From positions 62,001 to 126,000 of the forward strand of contig QKAW01000001.1 in NCBI GenBank assembly GCA_003247135.1: a stretch of DNA of 64,000 nucleotides, read 5' to 3'. A model generated the notes under the pieces. The model had not been told where the DNA came from, made no database searches, and worked only from the letters and a program-made list of their open reading frames with translations. This DNA comes from Spirochaetales bacterium (GTDB lineage: Bacteria > Spirochaetota > Spirochaetia > DSM-2461). Below, piece after piece: positions 51,289-61,075 of the stretch (position 1 is the stretch's first letter; each line of letters starts with the position of its first letter). The position numbers were made by a program, and so were the translations under genes.

Positions 51289-52803
51289 TTGATTTTACAT
51301 CATAATTTTATTAAGTGTGCAAAAGAGAATAGTGAAAAGTTAGCAATAATAGATAGAATGACTAATACAAAAGTAACCTATTCAAGGGCTTTAATTGCAT
51401 CTTTTATCTTGGGAAATAAAATATCAGGATCAAGGGATGAGTATATTGGAATCATGATTCCAACATCAGCAGGAGCCATGCTTGCAACTATAGGTACGCT
51501 TATAGCAGGAAAAATTCCGGTTATGATAAACTACTCAACAGGTGCAAAAGAGAATTGTGAATACGCTCAAAAAAGCTGTAAATTTAAAACAATTTTAACC
51601 TCCAGAGCACTTTTGGAAAAAATAAATTGCCCCCAAATAGAGGGCATGATATGTATTGAAGATATAATGAAGAGTATTACTCTTATAAACAAAATACATG
51701 CTGCCCTTCTTACTAAAATACCAAACAGTCTACTGTTTAAACTACTGCCTAAAACAACCCAGGAATCTACAGCCTGTATTCTTTTTACAAGTGGAAGTGA
51801 AAAAGACCCAAAAATAGTTCAACTATCCCACAAAAATCTTGGAACCAATGTTGAGGATGTTATTGAAGTATTAAAACTTAAGAAAACAGATATAATTTTC
51901 TCGGTTCTGCCACTTTTCCATGTTTTTGGTATACAGACAAATTTCTGGATGCCATTAACCCTTGGAATGACAGCTGTTACCTATGCAAATCCCCTGGATT
52001 ACAAAAGTATTCCTCAAATAATCAGAGAGGAAGGATGCACCATGATAGCTGCAACTCCAATATTCCTCTCGGGTTATGTAAGAAGTGCCAAAGATGGGGA
52101 TTTTAAAACACTGGAGTTAGTAGTTGCCGGTGCAGACAAGACTCCTGATTGGTTAAGAGATGAGTATAAAAGTAAACACAATATCGATATTATTGAGGGC
52201 TATGGTGCAACAGAGACAAGCCCAGTTATATCAGTTAATCATAGAGATAATAACAAACCGGGAAGTATAGGTCTTATAGTTCCCCATGCAGAGGTTAAAA
52301 TTGTTGGCATAGATTCGGAAGAGACTCTTCCTGCAGGTTGTGAAGGTAAAATATATGTCCGTGGAGACCTTGTTATGAAAGGTTACCTTAAAAATGGCGA
52401 TACTGTTAGTCCATTAATTGATGGATGGTATGATACAGGAGATATAGGTTTACTGGATTCTGATAATTTTCTTTGGCATAGAGGTAGGTTAAAAAGATTT
52501 GTAAAGATAGGAGGGGAAATGGTTTCACTTTTAAAAACAGAGTGTGCCATATCCGATCTGATTGATAACTCAATAGACTGCTGTGTTGTTGATATTCCCG
52601 ATGATATAAAAGGTGCTTCCCTGGTTGCTGTTTTAACCAAAGAGATTGACAGAGATAAAATTGTTAAGGATTTATCCGCAACCCTACCCCAGATAGCAAT
52701 ACCCAAAAAGTATGTTGTTATGGAAGAGTTACCTAAAATGGGAAGTGGAAAGATAGACTTTAGAAGAGTATCAGAACTTATTTCTCAGGAGTGTCTGAAC
52801 TAA
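51289..52803 (+). CDS. AMP-dependent acyl-CoA/acyl-ACP synthetase
   Basis: A 504-residue ANL-superfamily enzyme. The AMP-binding core has LFTSGSEKDPK, PLFHVFG, EGYGATETSPV and YDTGDIG, then hinge GRLKRFVKIGGEMVS. The catalytic lysine lies in KMGSGKID near the C-terminus. It activates a carboxylate (probably a fatty acid) to the acyl adenylate and then a thioester. The size and PLFHVFGIQ pattern resemble the synthetase half of Aas-type proteins, without the acyltransferase. It starts with TTG, with AAGGAG five bases upstream. It is convergent with the cyclase gene, overlapping by 26 bp. Confidence 0.85.
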   Translation: MILHHNFIKCAKENSEKLAIIDRMTNTKVTYSRALIASFILGNKISGSRDEYIGIMIPTSAGAMLATIGTLIAGKIPVMINYSTGAKENCEYAQKSCKFKTILTSRALLEKINCPQIEGMICIEDIMKSITLINKIHAALLTKIPNSLLFKLLPKTTQESTACILFTSGSEKDPKIVQLSHKNLGTNVEDVIEVLKLKKTDIIFSVLPLFHVFGIQTNFWMPLTLGMTAVTYANPLDYKSIPQIIREEGCTMIAATPIFLSGYVRSAKDGDFKTLELVVAGADKTPDWLRDEYKSKHNIDIIEGYGATETSPVISVNHRDNNKPGSIGLIVPHAEVKIVGIDSEETLPAGCEGKIYVRGDLVMKGYLKNGDTVSPLIDGWYDTGDIGLLDSDNFLWHRGRLKRFVKIGGEMVSLLKTECAISDLIDNSIDCCVVDIPDDIKGASLVAVLTKEIDRDKIVKDLSATLPQIAIPKKYVVMEELPKMGSGKIDFRRVSELISQECLN

Positions 52804-53926
52804 TTTTTGTATTCTTTTTATCATTATACATTTTAGAATCAGCTTCATGAAGAATATCTTTTATGCTTTTGTGCCGTTTGGGATCGAACATTGTACCACC
52901 GGCACTGAATTTTAACTTGTAATCCTTTATCTCTTTTAGGTTAAAATCATTAACAGCTTTACGTATACGTTCTATCCCTGCATTAATCATGAATTCCTGA
53001 TCACTATCTATAACAACCACAAACTCATCTCCACCAAAACGGCAAACAATATCACTTTTCTTGAATATTGGTAAAATAATATTAGCAAAATGCTTTAGTG
53101 CGGAATCCCCCTCTTTATGTCCATACAAGTCATTTATCGTTTTAAAATCGTTTAAATCGATCATAATCAGAATAAAAGGTTTTATATTTTGCCAATACCT
53201 GAGTCTGTAATCGATTAAATCTTCAAGTTCCCTTCGGTTTGATAACCCGGTTAAAAAATCCTTTGAAAGATTTTTAAGTTCCAGGATTGCAAAGGTTCCC
53301 AGAATTGCAATGGTTACAGAATTCCACAAAACAGCTGTTCCCAGAAAGATCATTTGGACAATTGCTCCCAAAATTGGGAATATTGTAAAAAAGAGATAGG
53401 AAATTATTATACTTGAGTCAAGAAATTTTCTCTTCTTTATTACAGGAATTGCAGATAGAAAAAGTATAAAAAAGTTAAATGACATAAAAAAGTATATGCC
53501 GGGACCTCTGTAATACTGATTTTCCGGGGTAAAACCATATATCCATGGGGTTTTTAAATTTATAGTAACAAAAATTACTGAAAGAACCATAAATATTGCG
53601 TAGTAGAATCTCTTACTTAATCTTTCAAGGGAGTTATAAATTTTGTAATCCAGATAGTTTAGCCATACAACACAGACCAGAGGATTTATAGTAATGAATA
53701 TATAGTTAATCCATTTATTTAAAAAGTAGTCCATTGGAGTTGTTTTATCATTAAAATACCAGCTTAGCATTTCTAATAAAAGGACTGCTACAGTAGAAAA
53801 TATAAGCACAATAAAAATTCTGTTAGAAGTTGATAGATGCTTCTTTCTTATAACTAAAGATGCGTATATTACTAGCAGAACAAATATTGAAAAGATGTTA
53901 ATATCGAAGAGCAAAGCAAAATTCAT
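52778..53926 (-). CDS. Membrane GGDEF diguanylate cyclase
   Basis: A 382-residue membrane protein. The N-terminal part (about 1-215) has seven or eight hydrophobic helices, like 7TM sensor modules. A GGDEF domain fills about 220-378, with the intact catalytic motif FGGDEFVVVI. The I-site that normally reads RxxD five residues before it is KKSD here, so product inhibition may be reduced. It makes cyclic-di-GMP. The frame opens at 53998, but I prefer the ATG at 53926, since the upstream part overlaps the divergent azlC start. No ribosome binding site is clear for either. Confidence 0.85.
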   Translation of the reverse strand: MNFALLFDINIFSIFVLLVIYASLVIRKKHLSTSNRIFIVLIFSTVAVLLLEMLSWYFNDKTTPMDYFLNKWINYIFITINPLVCVVWLNYLDYKIYNSLERLSKRFYYAIFMVLSVIFVTINLKTPWIYGFTPENQYYRGPGIYFFMSFNFFILFLSAIPVIKKRKFLDSSIIISYLFFTIFPILGAIVQMIFLGTAVLWNSVTIAILGTFAILELKNLSKDFLTGLSNRRELEDLIDYRLRYWQNIKPFILIMIDLNDFKTINDLYGHKEGDSALKHFANIILPIFKKSDIVCRFGGDEFVVVIDSDQEFMINAGIERIRKAVNDFNLKEIKDYKLKFSAGGTMFDPKRHKSIKDILHEADSKMYNDKKNTKISSDTPEK

Positions 53927-53986
53927 ATTATTTATTTTAATCGATAATAGTTTATTCGTATAGAAGTTTAATCTATAATATATTCC

Positions 53987-54667
53987 ATGACTTTTCATAA
54001 ACCGACAATTTCAGCCTCTTTAAAGGCATCTTCCCCAGTATTTTTTGGGTATATCTCTATTGGTTTTGCCTTTGGCTTTCTTCTGGTAAAAGCGGGCTTT
54101 TCCTGGGTTTGGGCTCCAGTAATGTGCGTTATAATCTTTGCAGGAGCAGCCCAATTTGTCTCAATAAGCCTATTACTTAGTGACAAATCCATTTGGGAGA
54201 TTGGTTTAGCAATTCTACTTATAAATGCCAGGCATATGGTATACGGACTCTCCCTTCTGGATAGGTTTAAGCCCTTTAAAAAGTTTAAATACTATATTAT
54301 TTATGGCTTAACCGATGAAACCTACGCTCTTTTAACATCAATAGAACCTCCTGAGGGAAGCAGCCCCGAAGTTTTCGACTTCTGGGTTACAGCTTTTAAC
54401 CACAGTTACTGGATTTTAGGGAGTCTTTTAGGGGCTCTTCTTGGCACCGGAGTTAGTTTTAATGCCCCTGGTCTGGAATTTGCATTAACAGCACTATTTA
54501 TTGTTTTAACAATTGAGCAGATTAAAAGTATAAAAAAAATTAGCCCATTTCTGTTACCATTATTAATTGTTTTTATTATTAAAATAACCGGTTTTCAGGG
54601 AGATATTTTAATGATAACAATAATGCTTAGCAGTATAGGATGTTTTTTAATTGGAGATAGAGGATGA
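53987..54667 (+). CDS. azlC: AzlC-family branched-chain amino acid permease subunit
   Basis: A 226-residue membrane protein of the AzlC/YgaZ family. Family hallmarks are PVFFGYISIGFAFGFLLVKAGFSW, FAGAAQFVSISLL and NARHMVYGLSL. With AzlD it exports branched-chain amino acids such as valine or leucine analogues. Its stop overlaps the azlD start by 4 bp. It is divergent from the cyclase gene. Confidence 0.92.
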   Translation: MTFHKPTISASLKASSPVFFGYISIGFAFGFLLVKAGFSWVWAPVMCVIIFAGAAQFVSISLLLSDKSIWEIGLAILLINARHMVYGLSLLDRFKPFKKFKYYIIYGLTDETYALLTSIEPPEGSSPEVFDFWVTAFNHSYWILGSLLGALLGTGVSFNAPGLEFALTALFIVLTIEQIKSIKKISPFLLPLLIVFIIKITGFQGDILMITIMLSSIGCFLIGDRG

Positions 54668-54972
54668 AAATTTTACTGGCAGTTATTGTTATGGGTGCCG
54701 CCACCCTATTTACAAGATTTTTTCCATTCTTGCTATTCTCTAAAAAAGAACCGCCTAAGTGGCTTGTTTCCGGAGCAAGACTTATTCCGGGAGCAGTAAT
54801 GCTGACTCTGGTTATTACTAACTTACCTCTAAATATTTCAAATGATAATTTTACTCTTCAGTGGATTGGCGCTTTTTTAGTAATAATATTGCATTTACTC
54901 TTTAAACACCCATTAATTAGTATATTCGGTGGCACAATCTTATATATGTTACTACTTCACCTATTTGGCTAG
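54664..54972 (+). CDS. azlD: AzlD-family branched-chain amino acid permease subunit
   Basis: A 102-residue membrane protein with three or four helices, the small partner of AzlC, with the family phrase TRFFPFLLF near residue 17. It is translationally coupled to azlC by an ATGA-type overlap. Together the two form a BrnFE/YgaZH-like exporter. Confidence 0.92.
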   Translation: MKILLAVIVMGAATLFTRFFPFLLFSKKEPPKWLVSGARLIPGAVMLTLVITNLPLNISNDNFTLQWIGAFLVIILHLLFKHPLISIFGGTILYMLLLHLFG

Positions 54973-55008
54973 TAATGATAGAATGGGCAACCACAGAGGA
55001 GAGTTTCA

Positions 55009-55518
55009 ATGATAATTGAGGAATATGCTAAAATTTTAAGACAGGCAGAACTGGAGTATGAAGATAATAAAAAATTCATTATGGTTCTAAAAAAGGTAAA
55101 AGCAAAAAACCTTGATCGTGAAATAAACATGCTCCATGACAGAGCTTTTGAAGAGATTGACTGCTTAAAGTGTGGTAATTGCTGCCGAACTGTTCCAGCA
55201 ATAATCCAGAAAAAAGATATTGAAACTATGGCTAAAAGATTCCACTGTCGTCCAATTGTTTGGGAGAAGGAGTATACCACTCTAGATGAGGATGATGACC
55301 GTGTTATGGCTCAGTGTCCCTGCCCTTTTATAGCTGATGATAACTACTGTATGTACTACGAAGACAAACCAAAGTATTGCAGAGATTACCCATATACTGA
55401 TAAAACCAGACTCAGAAACTACTTAAGAGAGACAATGGAAAATACTAAAGTCTGTCCTGCTGTCTATAAAATAATTGGTTGGTTAAAAGAGGCAATAAGT
55501 AACGGCACTCTCTATTAA
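55009..55518 (+). CDS. YkgJ-family cysteine cluster protein
   Basis: A 169-residue protein with the CxxCxxCC cluster (CLKCGNCCR) and a later CPF...YCMYYEDKPKYCRDYP set. Such proteins are thought to bind zinc or an iron-sulfur cluster. Function is unknown. A coiled coil precedes the cluster (about 1-45). GGAG precedes the ATG. It follows azlD by 36 bp. Confidence 0.85.
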   Translation: MIIEEYAKILRQAELEYEDNKKFIMVLKKVKAKNLDREINMLHDRAFEEIDCLKCGNCCRTVPAIIQKKDIETMAKRFHCRPIVWEKEYTTLDEDDDRVMAQCPCPFIADDNYCMYYEDKPKYCRDYPYTDKTRLRNYLRETMENTKVCPAVYKIIGWLKEAISNGTLY

Positions 55519-55885
55519 TACCGGAATTTAACAACATTATTTATGAACTCTTTTGATATAAAAGTTGAATTAGTTGTTGTTAATTACAGGCTTAAAAGAT
55601 GACCTATAAAAAGTAGAACTTTATTTAACAATATTTCCATACTGATAATTTCAATAATAAAATTTTTATAACGTAAAATATTTGAGGAAGATAAAAAAAG
55701 CATTTAAATAATATACAAATGTATTTGGTAAAATCTGACTTTAAACAAATCTAATGATAGTAAAACCTGTTGCTAATAAGAATACTTATACCTTGCCATA
55801 TAATCTTTTCTTGTAAAATTTTATCATGGGTTTTTTATCTATCGAAGACTTATAAATCTAGATCTTAAAATATTCAATTAACTGT
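55519..55885. other. AT-rich non-coding stretch, nothing recognised
   Basis: About 367 bp with stop codons in all frames and no recognised RNA structure or promoter. It joins the decayed gene at 55886-56280. The base composition is among the most AT-rich in the window, in keeping with decaying or acquired DNA. Confidence 0.5.
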
Positions 55886-56280
55886 TTAATCCTTTAGATT
55901 TGAAATTACTTCATTAAGAGAATAAAAATCAGTAAATCTACAATATATATTATCTTGAGCTAAATAATTATTACTTTTATTTATATTTAATAAACTTTTT
56001 GAGTCAAAATATTTTTGTTTATTGTTTATCAAAATGAATATTAGAAAATTGTTATTTACATATTTTGTACCTATTAACTGATTTAATAAAATTTTATCAC
56101 CTTTTTTTAAAGCGATCTTATAAATATTATAAATCCCAATAATATCTTTATTGTCATTCTCGATTAAAATTAGATTTTCAACTTGATAATTTCCATAATT
56201 TTTTTCTATATATTTATCTAAGTCTTAATATGTATATAAATTATTCTATTTACTAGTTTATCATCTGTAAACCTCTTCAT
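55886..56280 (-). pseudogene. Orphan gene with a frameshift, family unknown
   Basis: From the ATG at 56280 the frame reads MKRFTDDKLVNRIIYIHIK, then stops. In the next frame it continues for about 110 codons from DLDKYIEKNYGNYQV to a TAA at 55886-55888. One base near 56220-56225 is missing or extra. The product would be about 130 residues, rich in Asn, Lys and Ile, with alternating strands and helices. I do not recognise a family. It could also be a sequencing error in an intact gene. Confidence 0.45.
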
Positions 56281-56341
56281 AGGTACCAATATTTATTGAT
56301 GCAGCCTAAACTTTATAATCATCAGCAATAATATTAAATGC

Positions 56342-57601
56342 TCACTTCTGATAAACCTTGCCGATTTCTTCTCTTGCTATTTCTACCCATCTAATAATAT
56401 TATTGGGATTATTTCCCAGGGTATGATTGTCTTTCATGATAATTTCAACGTTCAATCCCCGGGTAGTTTCAACAATTTCCTTCAACTCCTTACGCACTAC
56501 GTCTTCATTAATTATTGGACTTGCTAAAGGTGTTGGTGATGATTTAGATGATATTATATAATCTTTTCCCAATTCTCTTGCTACAACTTTACGATCTACC
56601 CAGGGAGAACAGGATACCCTTCTTAAATTTGGAATACTTTTGATATACTTCCAACGTTTATCGATAGGTTCACAACATCCATAACAGTTTAGACCAAATT
56701 TTTCAAGAACTCTAATCTGATATGGCAATATAAACTCATTGAACATTTCAGGACTTATACCTACTGTTTCCTGACTTTCTGCAAAACCCCACATTTCTGA
56801 AATATTGACTTTTGTCCCTTCTGAGTTCTTTTTATAAAGTTCTTCTGAAAAACCGAATCCTCCAGAACCTACATAGGAATTTTCACTATTTGAAGATAAT
56901 AACCCCTGCTCCTCAAGAAAAGATAACCGATTTATATATCCTTCACACAAGAATTCCATTGTCTTATGAACCCATTCTGGATTTAGAATGAAATCTATCA
57001 TAAATTGATCCATACCACGTAATTTAATATAATCCCATGTCATTCCAAGACTCCACCACCAATTTTGCCTAAGCCGAACATTGAGGATATTACCAAAAAT
57101 ACTTTTTGCTAAATCATATTGTTTATAAGTTTTTTCATAATCTATTATAATTTTTGGAAAATGCAACTTATTAAAATCACTTTCATAATTAACTAATGGA
57201 GGTACTATATGATATGCACCATTATCATTCCCACCTTCTTGTTTTAACTCAACTCCCCACCCATCATCTGTGTAAATATACCCTACATTAAAATTTGCCT
57301 CGATAACTTTATCATCTTTAATATGTTCTTCCCAAAAAATTTCTTTAAGCAATCGAAATTCCCACTCTCTTGCAAGAGAGTTAGAGCATTCTAATGACTC
57401 TTTAGTTATTATTTCATGCCAACCATTTTCAGGATCAGCAAAAACAATTGGTTCTGATGAATCCAGAGAGTTAATTTTTATCCATTTCTCTCTTTTAATT
57501 TGCTGATTCCCTTTCAATGCTATTTCTGCAACTTTCATTGCTAAACCCTGAAGCCTTAATATATCTTTAGATGAAAATATTTGTGAATTAACCAATTTCA
57601 T
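56342..57601 (-). CDS. Uroporphyrinogen decarboxylase-superfamily protein
   Basis: A 419-residue cytosolic protein of the UROD/MtaA/cobalamin-independent methionine synthase fold. Recognisable parts are the central WWWSLGMTWDYIKLRG and the GCCEPIDKRWKYIKSIPNLRR region, where Cys-Cys-Glu follows glycine. That GCCE phrase is characteristic of a UROD-like group found beside AraC or sugar regulators, and it could be a zinc site for methyl transfer. True uroporphyrinogen decarboxylase residues are not seen. AGGAG lies only two or three bases from the ATG. The gene is divergent from an AraC regulator. Confidence 0.75.
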   Translation of the reverse strand: MKLVNSQIFSSKDILRLQGLAMKVAEIALKGNQQIKREKWIKINSLDSSEPIVFADPENGWHEIITKESLECSNSLAREWEFRLLKEIFWEEHIKDDKVIEANFNVGYIYTDDGWGVELKQEGGNDNGAYHIVPPLVNYESDFNKLHFPKIIIDYEKTYKQYDLAKSIFGNILNVRLRQNWWWSLGMTWDYIKLRGMDQFMIDFILNPEWVHKTMEFLCEGYINRLSFLEEQGLLSSNSENSYVGSGGFGFSEELYKKNSEGTKVNISEMWGFAESQETVGISPEMFNEFILPYQIRVLEKFGLNCYGCCEPIDKRWKYIKSIPNLRRVSCSPWVDRKVVARELGKDYIISSKSSPTPLASPIINEDVVRKELKEIVETTRGLNVEIIMKDNHTLGNNPNNIIRWVEIAREEIGKVYQK

Positions 57602-57700
57602 ATCTCCTAATAATTTATATATTTGTATAATAATTTAACAATGGTGATCAGTATTGGATAATATAGCTATTAATTTGTATTATATTGCTTGGAGTTGAAA

Positions 57701-58549
57701 ATGAGTAATTCTAGATATGATAATTTTATGTACTTTTATGAACCATCTGAATTTATGGAGAATTTACTGATCGTTTCAGATGGAATGGGTGAGATTACCA
57801 ATAAGAACTTTCAAATCGATAGAAATTATTTAAATAATCACGTCTTTATCTTTGTTCTTGAAGGAGAGTTTCACTTGGAACAGTACGGTCAACATTTAAC
57901 AATAAACTCCAATGAAGGGATACTAATGACCCTAAAGCACCCTCATAAGTACTATTTTAATAAGAATATCAAATCAAAAATTCACTGGTTTCATTTCCGA
58001 GGTCAACCTAGTAACAGTATAATGAACACTCTAATCCATTACAAAAAACTTCCCCTCATATTTCCCATGGACTCTACAACAGAAATTGTTAATGATATCT
58101 TTACTCAAGCTATGCAAAAAAGTGAATCCCGAAATCTTAATATATCATCCTTGATATATAAAATATTAATTGGCGTCTGCAAAGATGCAATTTTGACAGT
58201 ATCCAGGAATAGCTCTGATTTTGATAAACTCAAGTTTGAAATTGCTTCTTTTATTGATAATAATCTTGACAGGCAACTATCACTTGCTTTACTAGCTAAA
58301 GAATTTAATATGAGCAGTTCTCATTTTTCTCGCACATTCAAAAACTACTTCGGAACAACTCCATTCAACTATATAAAAATAAAAAAAATTGAAACAGCAA
58401 AAAAAATGCTAATAGATACAAGTTATTCAATTGCTGAGATTTCTAATTATTTATGTTTCTATGATCAGGGATATTTCACCAATGTTTTTAAATGTATAAC
58501 AGGAGTGTCACCAAGGACATATAGAAACTCACAGCATGAAATTTACTAA
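57701..58549 (+). CDS. AraC-family regulator of the UROD-like gene
   Basis: A 282-residue regulator. The N-terminal cupin-type sensor (about 1-150) includes HVFIFVLEGEFHLEQYGQH. The C-terminal AraC domain (about 180-278) has FNMSSSHFSRTFKNYFG and CFYDQGYFTNVFKCITG. GGAG lies six bases before the ATG at 57701, preferred over an in-frame TTG at 57689. It is divergent from the UROD-like gene. The 100-bp spacer holds ATTTGTATAAT (57621-57631) and ATTTGTATTAT (57673-57683), possible half-sites. Confidence 0.88.
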   Translation: MSNSRYDNFMYFYEPSEFMENLLIVSDGMGEITNKNFQIDRNYLNNHVFIFVLEGEFHLEQYGQHLTINSNEGILMTLKHPHKYYFNKNIKSKIHWFHFRGQPSNSIMNTLIHYKKLPLIFPMDSTTEIVNDIFTQAMQKSESRNLNISSLIYKILIGVCKDAILTVSRNSSDFDKLKFEIASFIDNNLDRQLSLALLAKEFNMSSSHFSRTFKNYFGTTPFNYIKIKKIETAKKMLIDTSYSIAEISNYLCFYDQGYFTNVFKCITGVSPRTYRNSQHEIY

Positions 58550-58564
58550 TTTAAAAGTGTTAAC

Positions 58565-59101
58565 CTATCCAATAAGCAATTCCCATTTCCCGGAGTATAC
58601 AAGTTCTGTAATAGAGCAGTTTTCCAGAGGGTTATTAGTCCAAGTGTAGTTTTCTGTACAAATAGTATCCAGAATATTAATTATCACAGCCCCATGGGTT
58701 ACCACAAGATAGTTTCCAGGGGGTAGTTCCTCCATTGATTTTAAAAAAGCCTTAATTCTATCAGTTAAATCCTGGTCACTCTCTATGCCACTAACCACTG
58801 ATTTCTCTAACCTGTAAACCAAATCAATATCCATTCCGGTTAAATGACCAAAATCCCTTTCTGACAGTCTGGAGTCAGTTTTAATTTCAAGATTTAGAGT
58901 ATTATTAATTAACTTCGCACTTTGGAATGCTCTCTCAAGAGGGCTGGTTATTATTAGTTTATAATAACCGGGGAGTTTTTTTCCTATTTCAATAGCTTGT
59001 TCAACACCAGTTGTATTTAAAGGTACATCACAGCAACCCTGCATTATATTCTTTATATTCCAGTCGGTCTGACCATGACGAAGCAGACTAATTTTAATCA
59101 T
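58565..59101 (-). CDS. cobC: Histidine phosphatase, alpha-ribazole phosphatase-like
   Basis: A 178-residue histidine phosphatase. LRHGQTDWN carries the phospho-histidine (His9), and LVVTHGAVI holds the second histidine. In the cobalamin pathway it removes the 5-prime phosphate of alpha-ribazole or adenosylcobalamin phosphate. The assignment rests on its place at the end of the cobalamin operon, overlapping cobD by 8 bp. The phosphoglycerate mutase-like fold alone would not decide it. Confidence 0.82.
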   Translation of the reverse strand: MIKISLLRHGQTDWNIKNIMQGCCDVPLNTTGVEQAIEIGKKLPGYYKLIITSPLERAFQSAKLINNTLNLEIKTDSRLSERDFGHLTGMDIDLVYRLEKSVVSGIESDQDLTDRIKAFLKSMEELPPGNYLVVTHGAVIINILDTICTENYTWTNNPLENCSITELVYSGKWELLIG

Positions 59102-60140
59102 TTTCCAGAATTCTCTTTAATAATTTTACTAATAAATTGTTAGCCTTCCTGCTTTTTACAGCGACTCTGTAGTATGATGAATCCAGGCTATTATAATTAG
59201 AGCAACTTCTAATAAGTAACCCATACTCTTTTAATTTTTTACAGAGATCAGTTTTTTTATCAATCTTTAACAGAATATAGTTTCCCTGGGTTCTATAGGG
59301 TTTAAGGTGATGAATTTTTGACAATTTTTTATACAGGTATACCCTCTCCCTCTGTATAAATTTTCTAGACCTATCTATGTATTTTCTGTCTTTTAAACCA
59401 CTAACAATATACTCCTCAGCTACTGAGTTAATTGACCATGGGATTTTATAACTGTTGAACTCTTCTATAAAATCTATGTTACTTGTTAATAGTGCCCCCA
59501 GCCTTAAACCGGGAATAGCATAAAATTTTGTTAGGGATTTAAGTATGTATAAGTTATTAAAAGTATCTAAATATTTAACCATTGATGGATAGGTTGAGTA
59601 GTCTATAAATGCCTCATCCAGAACCAGATCAACATTATTATCCTTGCACTTATTTAGTAGATCAAAAAGGAATTTTTCTGAATATGACTCTCCTGTAGGA
59701 TTATTAGGGTTACATAGAAAGATTACAGATACACCATCTAAATTCATAGTGTGCCTAGAGTTATATAGTTTAACACTCCAGCCGCCTCTGACTAATGCCT
59801 TCTCGTATTCGACAAAACCCGGTGCTGGAATTAATGCTGTTCCTCTCTTTTTTAGATTTACAAAACTGTAAATTAGTTCTATTGCACCATTACCAAGAAG
59901 TATCCGGTTTTTATCAACTTTATAATGATTATGCAGACTCTCTTTTAAACGGGTATACTCAGGGTCAGGATAGTTTAAGATATTTTTCAAACCACGTTTT
60001 ATGGCTTTTTTTCCCTTTTTACTTAAACCGAAGGGATTAATATTTGCACTGAAGTCTACTATTTTATCCTTAGATAACCCTAGTTCTACAGCTGCTTTAT
60101 ATACATTCCCTCCATGGGTATAATCCTTCATATTTTCCAT
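59094..60140 (-). CDS. cobD: Threonine-phosphate decarboxylase
   Basis: A 348-residue PLP enzyme of aminotransferase fold I, resembling CobD and HisC. The N-terminal YTHGGNVYKAA is typical of CobD; the PLP lysine is in LKSLTKFYAIPG. It makes (R)-1-amino-2-propanol O-phosphate, the linker for the nucleotide loop. ATG at 60140 has GGGAG ten bases upstream. ATG at 60131 is an alternative. It overlaps cbiB by 13 bp. Confidence 0.9.
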   Translation of the reverse strand: MENMKDYTHGGNVYKAAVELGLSKDKIVDFSANINPFGLSKKGKKAIKRGLKNILNYPDPEYTRLKESLHNHYKVDKNRILLGNGAIELIYSFVNLKKRGTALIPAPGFVEYEKALVRGGWSVKLYNSRHTMNLDGVSVIFLCNPNNPTGESYSEKFLFDLLNKCKDNNVDLVLDEAFIDYSTYPSMVKYLDTFNNLYILKSLTKFYAIPGLRLGALLTSNIDFIEEFNSYKIPWSINSVAEEYIVSGLKDRKYIDRSRKFIQRERVYLYKKLSKIHHLKPYRTQGNYILLKIDKKTDLCKKLKEYGLLIRSCSNYNSLDSSYYRVAVKSRKANNLLVKLLKRILEND

Positions 60141-61075
60141 ATAGATACAACTCCCAGAGACAGTATAAAAAATATAATGGAGCTTAGAATCATAATTTTA
60201 TGGGTTGTTTTAATATCCTCGATAACCGGAGTTCTATTATTATCTCCCATTGTTGGCTTATTATGAATTACTCCAAAATATGAGACCTCTCCCCCCAGCT
60301 GGATTCCCAAAGCCCCGGCAACTGGAGCTTCTGCATAACCGCTGTTTGGACTACTGTGGTTTCTTCTGTCTCTAATAAGAATTTTAAAGGCACTTTTAAA
60401 ATCCCTGTTTAATAGAAGTGTGGAAATAACAATTATTAAGGAAGTTACTCTTGCTGGTATATAGTTTAAAATATCATCAAATTTAGCCGAGAAAAATCCA
60501 AAGTCAATATATTTATCATTTTTATATCCGACCATAGAATCCAGAGTGTTTGCAGCTTTATAAAACATCCCAAGAGGAGCTCCTCCAAGGGCTATAAAAA
60601 AGATTGGTGCTGTTATTCCATCTACTATATTCTCCGAAATTGTCTCTATGGTAGATCGGACAATATCCTCTTCCTTCATATTGTCACAATCCCGTGTTAC
60701 AAGATATGAGAGATACTTTCGCGCTTCTTTTATATCCCCGGATTTTAAAGCTTTGTAAACCTTGTTGGTCTCTTTATATAGGCTTTTTGTTGCCAGAATC
60801 TGAAAAACAATAAAGGTTTCTACTACTATAGCGGCTATTGAGTTAAGCCGACTAAACATATTAATAACAAATAGGGGTATTAGAAAGGAGATTGAAGTAA
60901 CAATTACCAGAAGATAGAGACCTTTAATTTTTAACTCTGTCTCATTTTTTCTTAAAATGCCCTCGGTTTTTTTTATAAGATATCCAATACCCCTAATTGG
61001 GTGGGGAATAATGGATGGGTCACCAAAAATCAAATCAAGAATATATCCAAAAATAAAGGGAATAAGAACTACCAC
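60128..61075 (-). CDS. cbiB: Adenosylcobinamide-phosphate synthase
   Basis: A 315-residue membrane protein with about five helices. Family features are GYILDLIFGDPSIIPHPIRG, TRDCDNMKEEDIVRSTIET and the GALGIQLGGEV loop. It joins cobyric acid to aminopropanol phosphate. GTG is the probable start, with AAGGA upstream. It overlaps cbiP by 7 bp. Confidence 0.93.
   Translation of the reverse strand: MVVLIPFIFGYILDLIFGDPSIIPHPIRGIGYLIKKTEGILRKNETELKIKGLYLLVIVTSISFLIPLFVINMFSRLNSIAAIVVETFIVFQILATKSLYKETNKVYKALKSGDIKEARKYLSYLVTRDCDNMKEEDIVRSTIETISENIVDGITAPIFFIALGGAPLGMFYKAANTLDSMVGYKNDKYIDFGFFSAKFDDILNYIPARVTSLIIVISTLLLNRDFKSAFKILIRDRRNHSSPNSGYAEAPVAGALGIQLGGEVSYFGVIHNKPTMGDNNRTPVIEDIKTTHKIMILSSIIFFILSLGVVSIWKI

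Noticed and set aside
53927-53998. Upstream ATG of the diguanylate cyclase gene
   Set aside because: It overlaps the azlC start and lacks a ribosome binding site. The ATG at 53926 leads directly into the first membrane helix.
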